Positions 1-9,497 of a DNA stretch of 64,000 nucleotides are shown here, piece after piece (position 1 is the stretch's first letter; every line of letters starts with the position of its first letter). The notes under the pieces are model-generated. The model was not told the origin of the DNA, made no database searches, and saw only the letters and a program-made list of their open reading frames with translations. The DNA is from Marinobacter sp. AC-23. Its GTDB lineage: Bacteria > Pseudomonadota > Gammaproteobacteria > Pseudomonadales > Oleiphilaceae. Location: assembly GCF_001858325.1 (NCBI RefSeq), contig NZ_MBPP01000014.1, positions 1 through 64,000 of the forward strand, read 5' to 3'. A program made the position numbers and the translations under genes.

Positions 1-392
1 CTCATTACGTCTTTAAGTGTGTACTTGTCGAGCACAGAAAGGAACGCCTGCAAGGCTTCTCCGAACATGGGCTTAAGCCCACAAACCGGAGTAATTTTGC
101 AGGCATTTTTGGAGGTGAAACATTCAACGACACTAAGATCGTGTTCAGTTTCGCGCACCAACACACCCACATTGATATCTTCCGTCGCCATGCGAAGCTT
201 CAGGCCACCCTTCTTGCCTCGAACAGTTTCGATATAACCTTTTATATTGAGCTGGTGCACCACCTTCATTAAGTGGTTTTTGGAAATATCGTAACTGTCG
301 GCAATTTCCTGAATCGTTGCCAGGCGATCACCCTGTACCGCCAGATACATCAGTACTCGCAGCGAGTAGTCGGTGTAGCGGGTAATGTGCAT
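1..392 (-). CDS. nsrR: NsrR, Rrf2-family nitric-oxide-sensing repressor (3' end beyond window)
   Basis: The reading frame starts at an ATG at 392 and runs off the left edge after about 130 codons. The protein opens with MHITRYTDYSLRVLMYLA, typical of Rrf2-family winged-helix regulators, with the helix-turn-helix at residues about 25-50. Near residue 90 it has three cysteines spaced C-x6-C-x5-C, the pattern that holds the NO-sensitive Fe-S cluster in NsrR. Known role of the family: NO destroys the cluster and releases repression of NO-defence and nor genes. It is the last gene of a minus-strand set with a DUF454 gene and a small membrane gene, whose promoter carries an NsrR-like operator, so autoregulation is inferred. 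Confidence 0.9.
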   Translation of the reverse strand, partial: MHITRYTDYSLRVLMYLAVQGDRLATIQEIADSYDISKNHLMKVVHQLNIKGYIETVRGKKGGLKLRMATEDINVGVLVRETEHDLSVVECFTSKNACKITPVCGLKPMFGEALQAFLSVLDKYTLKDVM

Positions 393-421
393 TCAAAACT
401 CCGGTTATTCAGTAAAAGCAG

Positions 422-826
422 TCAATACGAAGGCCGGGTAAGCAAGTAAATTGCCACGCACGCCATAACAATACCCGAGATGGCCAACACCATCACACTG
501 GCTCCCATAACAAATACCAGCCCCCAGCTAAGTGTCATCATGCTGCACGCCAGAACCTTTGCCTTTAACGGGATTACCCGGTTTCGGCGCCAACTCCTGA
601 TGGCAGGCCCGAACGAGGGGTGCTCTTCAAGCCATAGGGCAAAAGCAGGCGAGCCCTTGCTGGCAAAAAACGCTGCTAACAACACAAACGGCGTGGTAGG
701 CAATAACGGTAACACCACACCAATTGCTGCAAGACCTATGGATATATACGCAAGAATTTTGAAACCGGTTTTCCCGGGTTGCGCAGCCATAGCAGGCACC
801 TCAACACTATTCATTCTTTCATCCAT
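422..826 (-). CDS. DUF454 (YbaN-type) inner-membrane protein
   Basis: This is a 134-residue protein if the ATG at 826 is used; an ATG at 814 is also possible. I rejected the longer open frame that begins at 1015 because it overlaps the upstream gene completely. The sequence contains the DUF454 signature region (GVVLPLLPTTPFVLLAAFFA, then W-L-E-x-H-P-x-F-G-P) and two strongly hydrophobic stretches at about residues 25-50 and 95-125. The biochemical role of the family is not known. It lies 11 bases after the preceding membrane gene and just ahead of nsrR, which suggests one transcript under NsrR control and possibly a role connected with nitric oxide or anaerobic heme metabolism (inference). 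Confidence 0.8.
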   Translation of the reverse strand: MDERMNSVEVPAMAAQPGKTGFKILAYISIGLAAIGVVLPLLPTTPFVLLAAFFASKGSPAFALWLEEHPSFGPAIRSWRRNRVIPLKAKVLACSMMTLSWGLVFVMGASVMVLAISGIVMACVAIYLLTRPSY

Positions 827-837
827 TCTACCGCTAA

Positions 838-1053
838 TCAGTGAACAGGTCTTCCGAGACGGCTCAAAAACACCAGCCGGGCAACATAAGAAATCTTTAT
901 ACCAACTGCAAACAGCAGGGTGCCAACATGGGCAAGCACCTGAATCATCATAGGGAAACGCCCTGCGAGAGGGTAAGCCATCATAATGGTGACAATCAGC
1001 CCGAATAAAGACCAAACCATAGCGCTATTAGCACGAAACAGCAGTTTTTCCAT
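838..1053 (-). CDS. Small membrane protein of the nsrR operon
   Basis: This is a 71-residue protein with an ATG at 1053 preceded by a strong ribosome-binding site (GGAGGG, 4 bases before the start). The open frame extends upstream to 1137, but that extension would cover the promoter and operator, so I use 1053. Two hydrophobic segments (about residues 11-30 and 36-60) predict a two-pass inner-membrane protein with a basic C-terminus. I do not recognise a named family. It is the first gene behind an NsrR-like operator and is followed by the DUF454 gene and nsrR, so it is expected to be induced by nitric oxide. Its function is unknown. Confidence 0.7.
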   Translation of the reverse strand: MEKLLFRANSAMVWSLFGLIVTIMMAYPLAGRFPMMIQVLAHVGTLLFAVGIKISYVARLVFLSRLGRPVH

Positions 1054-1099
1054 TTTACCCTCCGGCAGAAACGTCTTTGGACTTATGCGCCCATCCAAT

Positions 1100-1137
1100 A
1101 ACATGTATTTTATAGTCATGTTAAGGTCAAAAATCAA
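1100..1137 (-). promoter_or_regulatory. Sigma-70 promoter with NsrR-like operator
   Basis: Read on the minus strand there is a -35 TTGATT (1132-1137), a 17-base spacer and a -10 TATAAA (1109-1114), close to a textbook sigma-70 promoter. A 23-base partial palindrome with AACATG and CATGTT arms (1100-1122) covers the -10. Its ATGTATTT core matches the published gammaproteobacterial NsrR half-site ATGYATTT; the opposite half is weaker. The start codon of the first gene is 47 bases downstream. Repression by NsrR bound over the -10 is inferred. Confidence 0.7.
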
Positions 1138-1298
1138 TCTATTTCTACTGAACTTTATAAGTTTTCGAAAAAACGGATGCTTTCAAGAAAACGGCGCGGC
1201 TTACCTCGCGAGGGGTATCGGATTTACAGGTTGATTCTGCGATACTGGATCTATGATCATTCCGTTAACGCGCATTCAGCAGTTACAGGAAAAAACCA

Positions 1299-2290
1299 AT
1301 GTCTCAGAACAAGCTGACAGACCGTTTTGGCAGAACCGTCAACTATGTGCGCCTGTCGGTTACTGACCGCTGTGATTTCCGCTGCGTTTATTGCATGGCA
1401 GAGGAGATGACCTTCCTGCCCCGCCAGCAGGTTCTTACACTTGAGGAAATCGCCCGCGTGGCCAGAACCTTTGTGTCCTTGGGCACGGAGAAAATCCGCC
1501 TCACGGGTGGCGAGCCGCTGGTTCGCAAAGACATTCTGGAGTTGGTTCGAGAGATAGGCACCTATGGTCTGCGGGATTTTGCCATGACCACCAATGGCAG
1601 CCAGCTACCCACAATGGCAGAGCCGCTGCGCAAGGCCGGCTTGAAGCGATTGAATATCAGCCTGGATTCTCTGGACCCGGAAAAGTTCGCGAGCATTACC
1701 CGTACCGGCAAACTGTCCCGGGTACTAGAAGGTATAGACGCGGCCCGGGAGGCCGAGTTTAAGGGCATAAAGCTGAATACCGTGGTGATGAAAGGTGGGA
1801 ACGATCATGAGATTCCCGATCTGATCGAGTTTGCCCGCAGGAAAAACGTCGATATCACCTTCATTGAAGAAATGCCTCTGGGTGAAATTTCCGAGCACGA
1901 TCGTGGGCAAGCCCTGTGCACCAGTGATGAGGTGCGCGACATTGTCCGCCAGCACCACGATCTGATTCCCACGCCGGAAGACTCAGGCGGCCCGGCGCGT
2001 TACTACCGGATGCCTGACAGCCCCATTAAAGTGGGCTTTATTTCGCCCCACTCCCACAACTTCTGCTCCACCTGCAACCGGGTGCGAGTCACTGTTGAGG
2101 CAGATTACTGCTTTGCTTAGGCAACGAGCACTCTGTAGACCTGCGCCGGGTTCTGCGTGGCCACCCGGTAACCGACGACAAACTCCGACAAACCATCATT
2201 GATTCCATGGACCTGAAGCCCGAGCGCCATCATTTCTCCACCAATGGCGACGTCCAGATTCTGCGCTTCATGAATATGACCGGGGGTTAG
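1299..2290 (+). CDS. moaA: MoaA, GTP 3',8-cyclase (molybdenum cofactor), frameshifted
   Basis: MoaA is a radical-SAM enzyme that converts GTP to the first molybdenum-cofactor precursor. The N-terminal cluster motif CDFRCVYCM (residues about 26-34) and the C-terminal cluster CSTC are present. The frame hits a stop at 2118-2120, but the next frame continues the protein to 2290 ([17 protein letters not shown] and onward to the terminal residues MTGG). Restoring one G in the GG at 2099-2100 gives a 330-residue protein, the usual MoaA length including the GG tail. In Pseudomonas a moaA gene accompanies the nar operon, and NarG here needs the cofactor. A sequence error is more likely than a true pseudogene, because the broken half is fully conserved. 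Confidence 0.9.
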
Positions 2291-2422
2291 TGGCCCACGC
2301 TCCGGATTAAGCCTCCCCGGCAATTCTCCAACCTTTGACGGCCGTCATTGCAATGGTTTGATTAATCGTTAAGCATTAAGCTCTTAAACCTACAAACAAT
2401 AAGAATGAGCTGATAACGAGTC

Positions 2423-4057
2423 ATGCAAACCTATAAAACTGAAGTCGTTGTGATTGGTGCAGGCCTTGCTGGAATTGCAACGGCACTGGAACTACTCGAC
2501 CTCAATGTGCCGGTGGTACTGCTCGATGGCGCGCCTGACGGAAAGCCGGGAGGCCAGGCCAATGAAGCCTTCGGCGGCATGTTGTTGAATGGTACCGCCG
2601 AACAGGCACGCAACAAGATCAAGGACTCCCCGGAATTACTCCTTGCCGACTGGCACAATGCGGCGTGTTTTACTGACGATGATCACTGGCCAAAGCGCTG
2701 GGCCGAACTCTATGCACAACAGAATCGGCCCATGATCTACGACTGGCTGAAGCAGCGAGGCATTCGTTTTTTTCCATCGGTGCAGTGGGTTGAGCGCGGC
2801 CTTTACGGCAACGGTAACAGCGTGCCCCGCTACCATATCGCCTGGGGCTGTGGGCGGGGCGTAGTACAAACTCTGTTGCAACAACTGGAATCCCACCAGA
2901 ACCGAAAAATCCTTACGTTTCTCAGCGGCCACCGCGTTAACACGCTGACCCTGAGTGATGGAAAGATCATCGGTTGTCAGGGCGTTATCAGTAACGAGCA
3001 TGCCAGCGGCGGTATCGATAGCAACGCCTTCTCTGTATCGGCCACTCGCACGGTGGTCTGTACCGGCGGCATCAACGGCAACCTGGAAAAAGTGCGCGAA
3101 CACTGGGATCCCTGTTACGGCCCGGCGCCGACCAATCTGCTCAGCGGCTCCAGCCCGGATTCAGACGGCGCCATGCACGACGAAGTTACCAAAGTGGGCG
3201 GCCAGGTAGTTAACCTCAACCAAATGTGGAACTACGCTGCGGGCGTTCGCCACCCTGAACCCGCCTTCCCGAATCACGGTTTGAGCCTTATACCTCCGCG
3301 TTCGGCACTCTGGATGGATCGCCATGGCCGGCGAATTGGCCCTATGCCGCTGATTACCGGCTTCGACACCCACGATCTTTGCAAGCAGGTAGGCAACTTG
3401 CCTGGGCAGATTTCCTGGCAGGTTATGAACTACAACATTGCCGTGCGGGAACTGGCCGTGTCGGGCACAGATACCAACCCGGACTTCCGTGACGGCAAGC
3501 TGCTTCGGGTAGTTTGGAACACCCTGCGCGGCGGCGACCCCGCACTTATGGACTGGCTCATAGAGCAGTGCCCGGATGTGGTCAGCGCAAGCACCCCCGA
3601 AGAGCTAGCCACAAAGATGAACCAGGCCGCCGGCGGCCATGACGTTCATACCGAAGACATGATTCGCGATATACGTGCCTACGACAGCAACATAGCCAGA
3701 GGCAAAAAGCTGCAAAACGACGACCAGATACGCCGGCTACGGCAACTTCGGAATTGGCTGCCAGACCGTTTTCGCACCTGTAATCTGCAACCCATACTCG
3801 ACCCATACGCAGGACCGCTGATTGCCGTTCGCGAACAACTCATCAGCCGGAAAAGTATGGGGGGCATGCAAACAGACACCCACTCCCGTGTTCTCGACCT
3901 GGCCGGGGAGGCCATCCCCGGGCTTTACGCCGCAGGCGAGGCTACCGGGTTTGGCGGCGGTGGGATCTCCGGGATAAGATCCCTGGAAGGCACGTTTCTG
4001 TCCAACTGTATTCTCAACGGCCGGCGGGCCGCTCAAAGCATCGCCGACCGACTGTAA
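2423..4057 (+). CDS. FAD-binding dehydrogenase (fumarate reductase / ketosteroid dehydrogenase fold)
   Basis: This is a 544-residue flavoprotein. The N-terminus has the dinucleotide-binding motif VVVIGAGLAGIATALELL followed by an acidic residue at the end of strand 2. The C-terminus has the second FAD contact region (LYAAGEATGFGGGGISG, then SLEGTFLSNCILNGR), as in fumarate-reductase and 3-ketosteroid-dehydrogenase flavoproteins. There is no signal peptide or heme motif, so it is probably a cytosolic enzyme. The substrate cannot be deduced. It is followed after 73 bases by a thiamine-diphosphate enzyme on the same strand, and the two may act together. Neither belongs to a known denitrification pathway. 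Confidence 0.8.
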   Translation: MQTYKTEVVVIGAGLAGIATALELLDLNVPVVLLDGAPDGKPGGQANEAFGGMLLNGTAEQARNKIKDSPELLLADWHNAACFTDDDHWPKRWAELYAQQNRPMIYDWLKQRGIRFFPSVQWVERGLYGNGNSVPRYHIAWGCGRGVVQTLLQQLESHQNRKILTFLSGHRVNTLTLSDGKIIGCQGVISNEHASGGIDSNAFSVSATRTVVCTGGINGNLEKVREHWDPCYGPAPTNLLSGSSPDSDGAMHDEVTKVGGQVVNLNQMWNYAAGVRHPEPAFPNHGLSLIPPRSALWMDRHGRRIGPMPLITGFDTHDLCKQVGNLPGQISWQVMNYNIAVRELAVSGTDTNPDFRDGKLLRVVWNTLRGGDPALMDWLIEQCPDVVSASTPEELATKMNQAAGGHDVHTEDMIRDIRAYDSNIARGKKLQNDDQIRRLRQLRNWLPDRFRTCNLQPILDPYAGPLIAVREQLISRKSMGGMQTDTHSRVLDLAGEAIPGLYAAGEATGFGGGGISGIRSLEGTFLSNCILNGRRAAQSIADRL

Positions 4058-4130
4058 AGCTGCTGCACAATAATCAGCCGCACAGAAACCATCACTCTTT
4101 ATTCACAATAATAACTCTCAGGACATATCC

Positions 4131-5861
4131 ATGAAAAAAACCGGCGCCACTCTCGTTCGCCACGCATTGGAGCAACTCGGCATACGCCGCACGTTTGGCA
4201 TTCCGGGCGTACACACCACCGAAATCTACGACGAGCTGAACCGCTCTGAAAGCATTGAGCCGACGCTGGTTACCCATGAGTGTGGCGGTGCATTCATGGC
4301 CGACGCAGTCAGCCGCACAGGTGCCGAACTGGGCACCATGCTGATTGTGCCGGCAGCGGGCGTTACCCATGCGGCCAGTGGGATCGGAGAAGCCGGCATT
4401 GACGGCATACCCATGCTAATCATTTCTGGCGGGATTCATTCGGAATCGGGGCACCGATACCAACTTCATGAAATGGATCAGCATAGCCTGCTCAAACCGA
4501 TCACCAAGAAAACCTGGCGCATTGCCGGCCACCGGGAAATCATTCCAACGCTCTACGAAGCCTATGACATCGCAATGGGCGGCGAGCCAGGGCCAGTCTT
4601 TATCGAAATCCCGGTTAATATCAGCAACTTTCTGGGCGACGTGGATGACATGCCTCTTTACCAGGCACCGCCCGCGGCAAAACAGCCAGAACAGGCTTTG
4701 GTTGATGCAGCAGCCGAGGCGCTGGTGCAGGCAAGCCAGCCAGGTATTTTTGCGGGCTGGGGCTCGGTTGATGCCCAGGCCGATCTGATCGAATTGGCGG
4801 AGCTACTGGACGCACCTGTTTCAACGACCTTGCAAGGGCTTAGCGCCTTTCCGGGCAACCATCCGCTGCACACCGGAATGGGCATGGGTAATTATGCTGT
4901 GCCAGCTGCAACCAACGCCTTTGCCAAAATAGACTGCTTGTTGGCAATCGGTACCCGATTCGCGGAAATCCCCACCGGCAGCTATGGCATCAACCCACCG
5001 GAAAGCCTGGTTCACCTGGACATCAACCCCAAGGTGTTCAACGCCAACTACCCGGCCAGTCATGCCATTGAGGGAGACGCGAGAGTCACCCTACCCGCGC
5101 TCCTGAAAGCCGTAAAGACCCTGAAACCCAGTGCATCCAACACCGGCATCCGCGAGCAGATTGCCACAGACAAAGCCGCCTACAAGAAGGAATGGCGCGA
5201 CCACGACAGCAGCGACCGGGTAAACCCGGAGCTGTTTTTCAGCCATCTGCGCGAGCGCCTCGATGACGATGCGATTGTGGTCGCTGACGATGGCAACCAT
5301 ACGTTCCTGGTGGCCGAGCTAATGCCCATACTGGGCGCCCGAAACTACATGTCACCCAGCGATTTTAACGCCATGGGCTACTGTGTTCCCGGTGCCATCG
5401 GCGCCAAGCTGGCGAACCCCGAACGCCAGGTTGTGGGTATTGTGGGCGACGGTGCATTACTGATGACCGGCATGGAGCTGGTAACAGCTGCACGCATGCA
5501 AGCCGGGGTGATAATTTTTGTGTTTAACGACGGTGAGCTGTCGCAGATCGCCCAAGCGCAGGAGATTCCCTACAACCAGAAAACCTGCACAGTGCTTGGC
5601 ACAGTGGACTATGAGGCCTTTGCCAAAGCCTTTGGTGTCGAGTTCGTGGCCCTTGCGGGTAACCAGGATATTTCCGAAAGCATTGAGATAGCCCTGCAAA
5701 AGGCGGCCGCTGGGCGGCCAGTTCTGGTGGACGTGCGCATTGATTATTCCAAATCAACACGGTTCACCAAAGGCGTGGTAAAGACCAACCTTGGCAGAAT
5801 GGCAACCCGCGATAAGGTAAGAATTGTAGGACGGGCTCTTTGGCGGAAAGTCCGCCCTTAG
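4131..5861 (+). CDS. Thiamine-diphosphate-dependent enzyme, acetolactate-synthase-like
   Basis: This 576-residue protein has the three-domain layout of acetolactate synthase, benzoylformate decarboxylase and related enzymes. The catalytic glutamate lies in THECGGAFMADAVSR (near residue 50). The diphosphate/Mg motif GDGALLMTGMEL ends in ND about 27 residues later (FVFNDGEL). A central FAD-like or nucleotide-like domain (about residues 190-330) is kept. No partner regulatory subunit (IlvH type) is next to it, which speaks against a biosynthetic acetolactate synthase. With the upstream FAD dehydrogenase it may form a small two-gene unit acting on a 2-keto acid (inference). It ends 12 bases from the convergent nosL. 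Confidence 0.8.
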   Translation: MKKTGATLVRHALEQLGIRRTFGIPGVHTTEIYDELNRSESIEPTLVTHECGGAFMADAVSRTGAELGTMLIVPAAGVTHAASGIGEAGIDGIPMLIISGGIHSESGHRYQLHEMDQHSLLKPITKKTWRIAGHREIIPTLYEAYDIAMGGEPGPVFIEIPVNISNFLGDVDDMPLYQAPPAAKQPEQALVDAAAEALVQASQPGIFAGWGSVDAQADLIELAELLDAPVSTTLQGLSAFPGNHPLHTGMGMGNYAVPAATNAFAKIDCLLAIGTRFAEIPTGSYGINPPESLVHLDINPKVFNANYPASHAIEGDARVTLPALLKAVKTLKPSASNTGIREQIATDKAAYKKEWRDHDSSDRVNPELFFSHLRERLDDDAIVVADDGNHTFLVAELMPILGARNYMSPSDFNAMGYCVPGAIGAKLANPERQVVGIVGDGALLMTGMELVTAARMQAGVIIFVFNDGELSQIAQAQEIPYNQKTCTVLGTVDYEAFAKAFGVEFVALAGNQDISESIEIALQKAAAGRPVLVDVRIDYSKSTRFTKGVVKTNLGRMATRDKVRIVGRALWRKVRP

Positions 5862-5872
5862 CGCGGCTGGCC

Positions 5873-6400
5873 TCAGTGCATATCACCCTTGGGCATCGCC
5901 GTGTTCAGGTGCTCCAGGGTGATGCCGTCATGCTGCAAAACCTCACCGCCATACTCCATCATGAAATCTTGGGCGGCCGCCTCGGTGGAGAACGATGCCA
6001 ATGTTTGGCCCATGGCACCTTTGCGTTCTGAGCCAACCACGTAGAATGCCTCGCGGGCGTCAATCAGGGCCGTGTCGTCTGGGCTGGCCCATTCGGTTTG
6101 GCTCATGTCGTGAACGTACAGCGTGTGCTTACGCATGACGTTCTCCGGCTGCAGTACCCAGGCGAACATGTCGCGGGTGGAGCAAAACTTGTGCACCGTT
6201 TGTTCTTTCTCTGTAATCACTTCGCCTTTAGGCCCGGCGAAACGGGTTATGGTCATGCCGCATACATGGCAATCATCGCCGGATTCTATATGCACCGGTG
6301 CCGGTTTTTCAGCGACTTTTTCGGACTCTCCGGAGCACCCGGCCAGGAATACCGTGAACATCAGCAATGCTGGCAGGAATTTTAAACGTACAGATTTCAT
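5873..6400 (-). CDS. nosL: NosL, copper chaperone lipoprotein for nitrous oxide reductase
   Basis: This is a 175-residue protein with a lipoprotein signal (FLPALLMFTVFLAGC, lipobox LAGC, Cys at about residue 22). The Cu(I)-binding motif C-H-V-C-G-M (residues about 44-49) is characteristic of NosL. Family knowledge: NosL is an outer-membrane or periplasmic lipoprotein that delivers copper to apo-NosZ together with NosDFY. It is the last gene of the minus-strand nos set, 36 bases after nosY. Length is normal and no defect is visible. Confidence 0.95.
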   Translation of the reverse strand: MKSVRLKFLPALLMFTVFLAGCSGESEKVAEKPAPVHIESGDDCHVCGMTITRFAGPKGEVITEKEQTVHKFCSTRDMFAWVLQPENVMRKHTLYVHDMSQTEWASPDDTALIDAREAFYVVGSERKGAMGQTLASFSTEAAAQDFMMEYGGEVLQHDGITLEHLNTAMPKGDMH

Positions 6401-6436
6401 GTGACTCTCCAGAATCGGGCCAGAATCAGGCCAAAA

Positions 6437-7267
6437 TCAGATGCGACGGCGACGGAACAAAGCCCAAGCGCCTGTTAGAGGAATAACAAACCAAAGAACC
6501 AGTGCCAGCCAAAGCCCGCCAGGGCTCACAGGCAAGTCTGCACCCAGGCTTAGAACACCGCTGAGCTGTCCGCTATCGCTAAACGTAACTATATTCAGCA
6601 AACGGTATATGTCGGTGGGGTTGAGCAGCAGAAGCCAGGGCAGCAAGTCCGGGTTGAATTCGCCTTGGCTGGCAACCAATGTGCCCAGCAACACCAAATC
6701 GAAAATCAACACAAAAAAGAACCAGATCGCCAGGGCCAGGCCGGCAGCGACCGGCTTCTCCCCTACCCGCACACTAACCACATACGCCAGTGCAATAAAG
6801 CTCCAGCCAAGCAATGTGGTAGAAACAATAAAACGCAGCATGGCAACAGCCAGTGCACCCACGGCAACGTCTTCTACCAGGAGGGCAATCGCCACACCCG
6901 CCACGCCAAAGCCAAGCAGCGTAGCCAGGGCCAGTGTTAGCCCGTGGCCCAAAAACTTGCCGAACAGCAACTGCCCACGGCTTAGCGGGTAAGTCATTAA
7001 CAGCAACAGCGTGCCGCCCTCTTCCTCGCCCACAATGGCGTCGTAGGCTAATAGCAGAGCAATAAGCGGGATCAGGAAAATACCCAGGCTGGCGAGGCTG
7101 GCAATCGTTGCCGGCGTAGATGCATAACCCACCTGCCCCGAGGCTGCCGCACCAAACCAGGCAATGCCCACCGCAAGCGTGGCAAACACCAACGCAATGG
7201 CAATCAGCCAACGGTTACGCAGACTGTCGTTCAATTCTTTACGGGCGATGGTCCAGACGCTGTTCAT
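6437..7267 (-). CDS. nosY: NosY, ABC-2 type membrane permease
   Basis: This 276-residue protein has six predicted membrane segments and starts with [20 protein letters not shown], the standard NosY opening. The EEEGGTLLLLMTYPLSR region (near residue 80) is the conserved ABC-2 permease loop. NosY pairs with the ATPase NosF and the periplasmic beta-helix NosD to mature the CuZ site of nitrous oxide reductase. The start overlaps the reconstructed end of nosF by about 30 bases, indicating translational coupling. Length is normal. Confidence 0.93.
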   Translation of the reverse strand: MNSVWTIARKELNDSLRNRWLIAIALVFATLAVGIAWFGAAASGQVGYASTPATIASLASLGIFLIPLIALLLAYDAIVGEEEGGTLLLLMTYPLSRGQLLFGKFLGHGLTLALATLLGFGVAGVAIALLVEDVAVGALAVAMLRFIVSTTLLGWSFIALAYVVSVRVGEKPVAAGLALAIWFFFVLIFDLVLLGTLVASQGEFNPDLLPWLLLLNPTDIYRLLNIVTFSDSGQLSGVLSLGADLPVSPGGLWLALVLWFVIPLTGAWALFRRRRI

Positions 7268-8193
7268 TGGTCACCTCCGCGATGAGCAAGGCCGCCAGAG
7301 CCATAAAGTGCACATAGACATCCTCCAGCGTGGGCACGTGAATGCTCAGATCACGCACTTCGCCAGAGGCCATCAGGCTTTAACCAGCTCCATTTTTTCT
7401 GCAGGCCGAACATCCACATGCAGCCGCCCGTTGTCGTGTCGCAGCATGAGCCCAGCTGAAGCCTTGGCATTATTAACAGCGGCCTCAAGCGCAGACACAG
7501 TGCTTTCAGGCTCAAGAGAAAGCGTGATCGGCATGTTTGCCTGCCGGCGTAAGGAGGTGAGATCTCCCACCGCTTTAAGAGCGCCGTCGGTCAGAATCGC
7601 AGCCCTGTCTATGTAAGGTTCAACGCCGGGAAGCACGTGGGAGCACAGAACAATACCCGTGCCGTCATCCCGCAGCTTGCGCAACAGCCGGTAAAGGTCA
7701 GCCGTGGCGACCGGGTCCAGCCCCACCGTGGCTCATCCAGCATCAGCAACCGGGGTTTTCCGAGCAGTGCTTGCGCAAGCCCAAGGCGCTGGCGCATGCC
7801 TTTGGAGTAGGTTTTAACCCGGGCATCCATGGCATCGTCTAACCCCACCTGGCCCAACAATTCCGGAACCTGGCGCAGGTTCGCACCTTTCAACCGGGCA
7901 AAGTGCGCAAGGATTTCACGGCCGGTAAGCTGCGGATAAAACATGACATTTTCAGGCAAATAGCCGATATTCTGGCTGACTTTAGGATCGCCTGCTTCAC
8001 CCTCCAACACAGACACACGGCCCTGTGATGGGGTCATCAACCCCAGAATGAGCTTGATACTGGTGGTTTTGCCGGCGCCGTTATGGCCGAACAACCCGAG
8101 AATCTCTCCGGGCTCCAAGCGCAGGTCAATGCCATTCAATACCAGCGCCTTATCGTACCGGTAGCTCACATTCTCAAGACGAAAACAGCTCAT
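7239..8193 (-). CDS. nosF: NosF, ABC transporter ATPase, two frameshifts
   Basis: NosF is the ATPase of the NosDFY copper-site maturation complex. Visible motifs are Walker [10 protein letters not shown] (residues about 36-44), Q-loop YLPENV, signature [16 protein letters not shown] and Walker B LLMLDEP. After LLMLDEP the frame is lost near 7730; the next frame continues with [15 protein letters not shown] and the switch histidine (CSHVLPG). It is lost again near 7376, where the third frame continues with [20 protein letters not shown] and ends at a TAA at 7239-7241. Adding one base at each site (CC to CCC in the coding strand in both cases) yields 318 residues, normal for NosF. The start codon overlaps the nosD stop (TGATG). 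Confidence 0.92.
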
Positions 8194-9457
8194 CAGGACT
8201 CCGGTTGTAACAGGGTGGGCGGGCTCATCAAGGGGTGAGAATCACTAACACCTGCAGCTTTGACCACAGGGAACGCTTCCTGAACCCAGCGTAGTGTATC
8301 CACCGCCGGGCTGAACATCAGAATTTTTGCTTCCGGATAGGTCCACAACAGACGATCAACGTTATCGTTAGGCTCGTAGGCACATCACCTACGCCATCCT
8401 GGTTACGATCCCAACCCAGGTAATCACTCCAGAAATTGCCCTCGCCGCCCTTCGACCACTCCTGGGTACGCAGCGCCACATACTTTACCTGGCGTTGATT
8501 GTTAATAAACGCATTACTGAACACCTCATTGTCTTCCGAGCCTGCAGTCAGGTGAATACCCACACCGCTGTCCCGAAACACATTGTTTTCAAAGATGTTG
8601 TACAAAGAGTTATAGATAAACACAGCCTTACCTTCCGCGCCGGAAACCGACACCCCCGCCGTCTGCCCCTGAGAGACACCTGAAACCACATTGCCCCGCA
8701 GCACCGAGTGGGTAATGAAATTCATCAGAATGCCGTAATTCTCATCGTTCTCAGACCGGTTGTTAATCACCGTAAGCCGCTTACTCTGCATCAACGCATA
8801 ACCGGTACGGGTCCTGCGCGTCACATTGCCTTCCAGCCGATTATCCATGGAATACATATAGTGAATGCCATACCGCAGATCCGTCATCGTATTATTGATG
8901 ATCTCATTGCCGTTGGACGTCTCAATATAAATCGCATCCCGGGTCTCACGGATATCGTTCCCCTCAATCAACGCCCCCGTTGTATTGAACAAATGAATAC
9001 CATTTCCCCGATCGTTCGGGCGCACCGTCGCATCACCGCGAATGGTGTTGTTCCGAACCGTCACATCCGGCGTGGCATCCAGCCAGACACCGAACGCTGT
9101 ACCCTGCAAATTGTTGTTCTCAACCGTCGCATTAACCGACTCTCGGCTAATGAAAACTCCCGCATTCATCTCATTCAGATCCGTACCCCAGTTCCGAATA
9201 CGGCACCCGGTGAGCGTTACACCCTCTGCGAGAATCTCCACCGCATTTCCCGCGCCCCCACCATCAATGAGCGTTTCCGGACCGCATGCAACAGTTACCC
9301 CCGGCACCCGAATGGCCAACGGCGAAAGGTTTTCAGAAGGAAGCTCAAAGATAGCGCCCGGCTGCAGATCATCCAGCTGCTGCTGAATGTCAGCCTGAGC
9401 GGTCAGCGATAGCAAAGCGACTGTCAGGGCCGCCCCTAAACGCAAAATGTGGTGCAT
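8193..9457 (-). CDS. nosD: NosD, periplasmic beta-helix copper-maturation protein, frameshifted
   Basis: NosD has a signal peptide ([18 protein letters not shown], cleavage near residue 23) and many parallel beta-helix (CASH/PbH1) repeats with N-N and G-I-x-L patterns through residues 60-350. It docks on NosFY and passes copper to NosZ. The start at 9457 is preferred because the longer open frame to 9616 runs through an inverted-repeat element. Near 8380 the frame shifts (GDVPT instead of GDVPYEPNDN); restoring one C gives a 421-residue protein ending at the TGA at 8193-8195, which overlaps the nosF start. The shift is probably a sequence error. Confidence 0.9.
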
Positions 9458-9497
9458 CAAATCGGTTCTCAAACGAGCAGCTACTGCCAATGTTGAA

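Noticed and set aside
1131..1144. FNR-like TTGAT before the nsrR operon
   Set aside because: Only one half-site matches; the sequence is better explained as the -35 element TTGATT.
2099..2120. Programmed ribosomal frameshifting in moaA and the other broken genes
   Set aside because: No slippery heptamer with downstream structure was seen, and the same lesion type occurs in eleven unrelated genes, which argues for sequence error.
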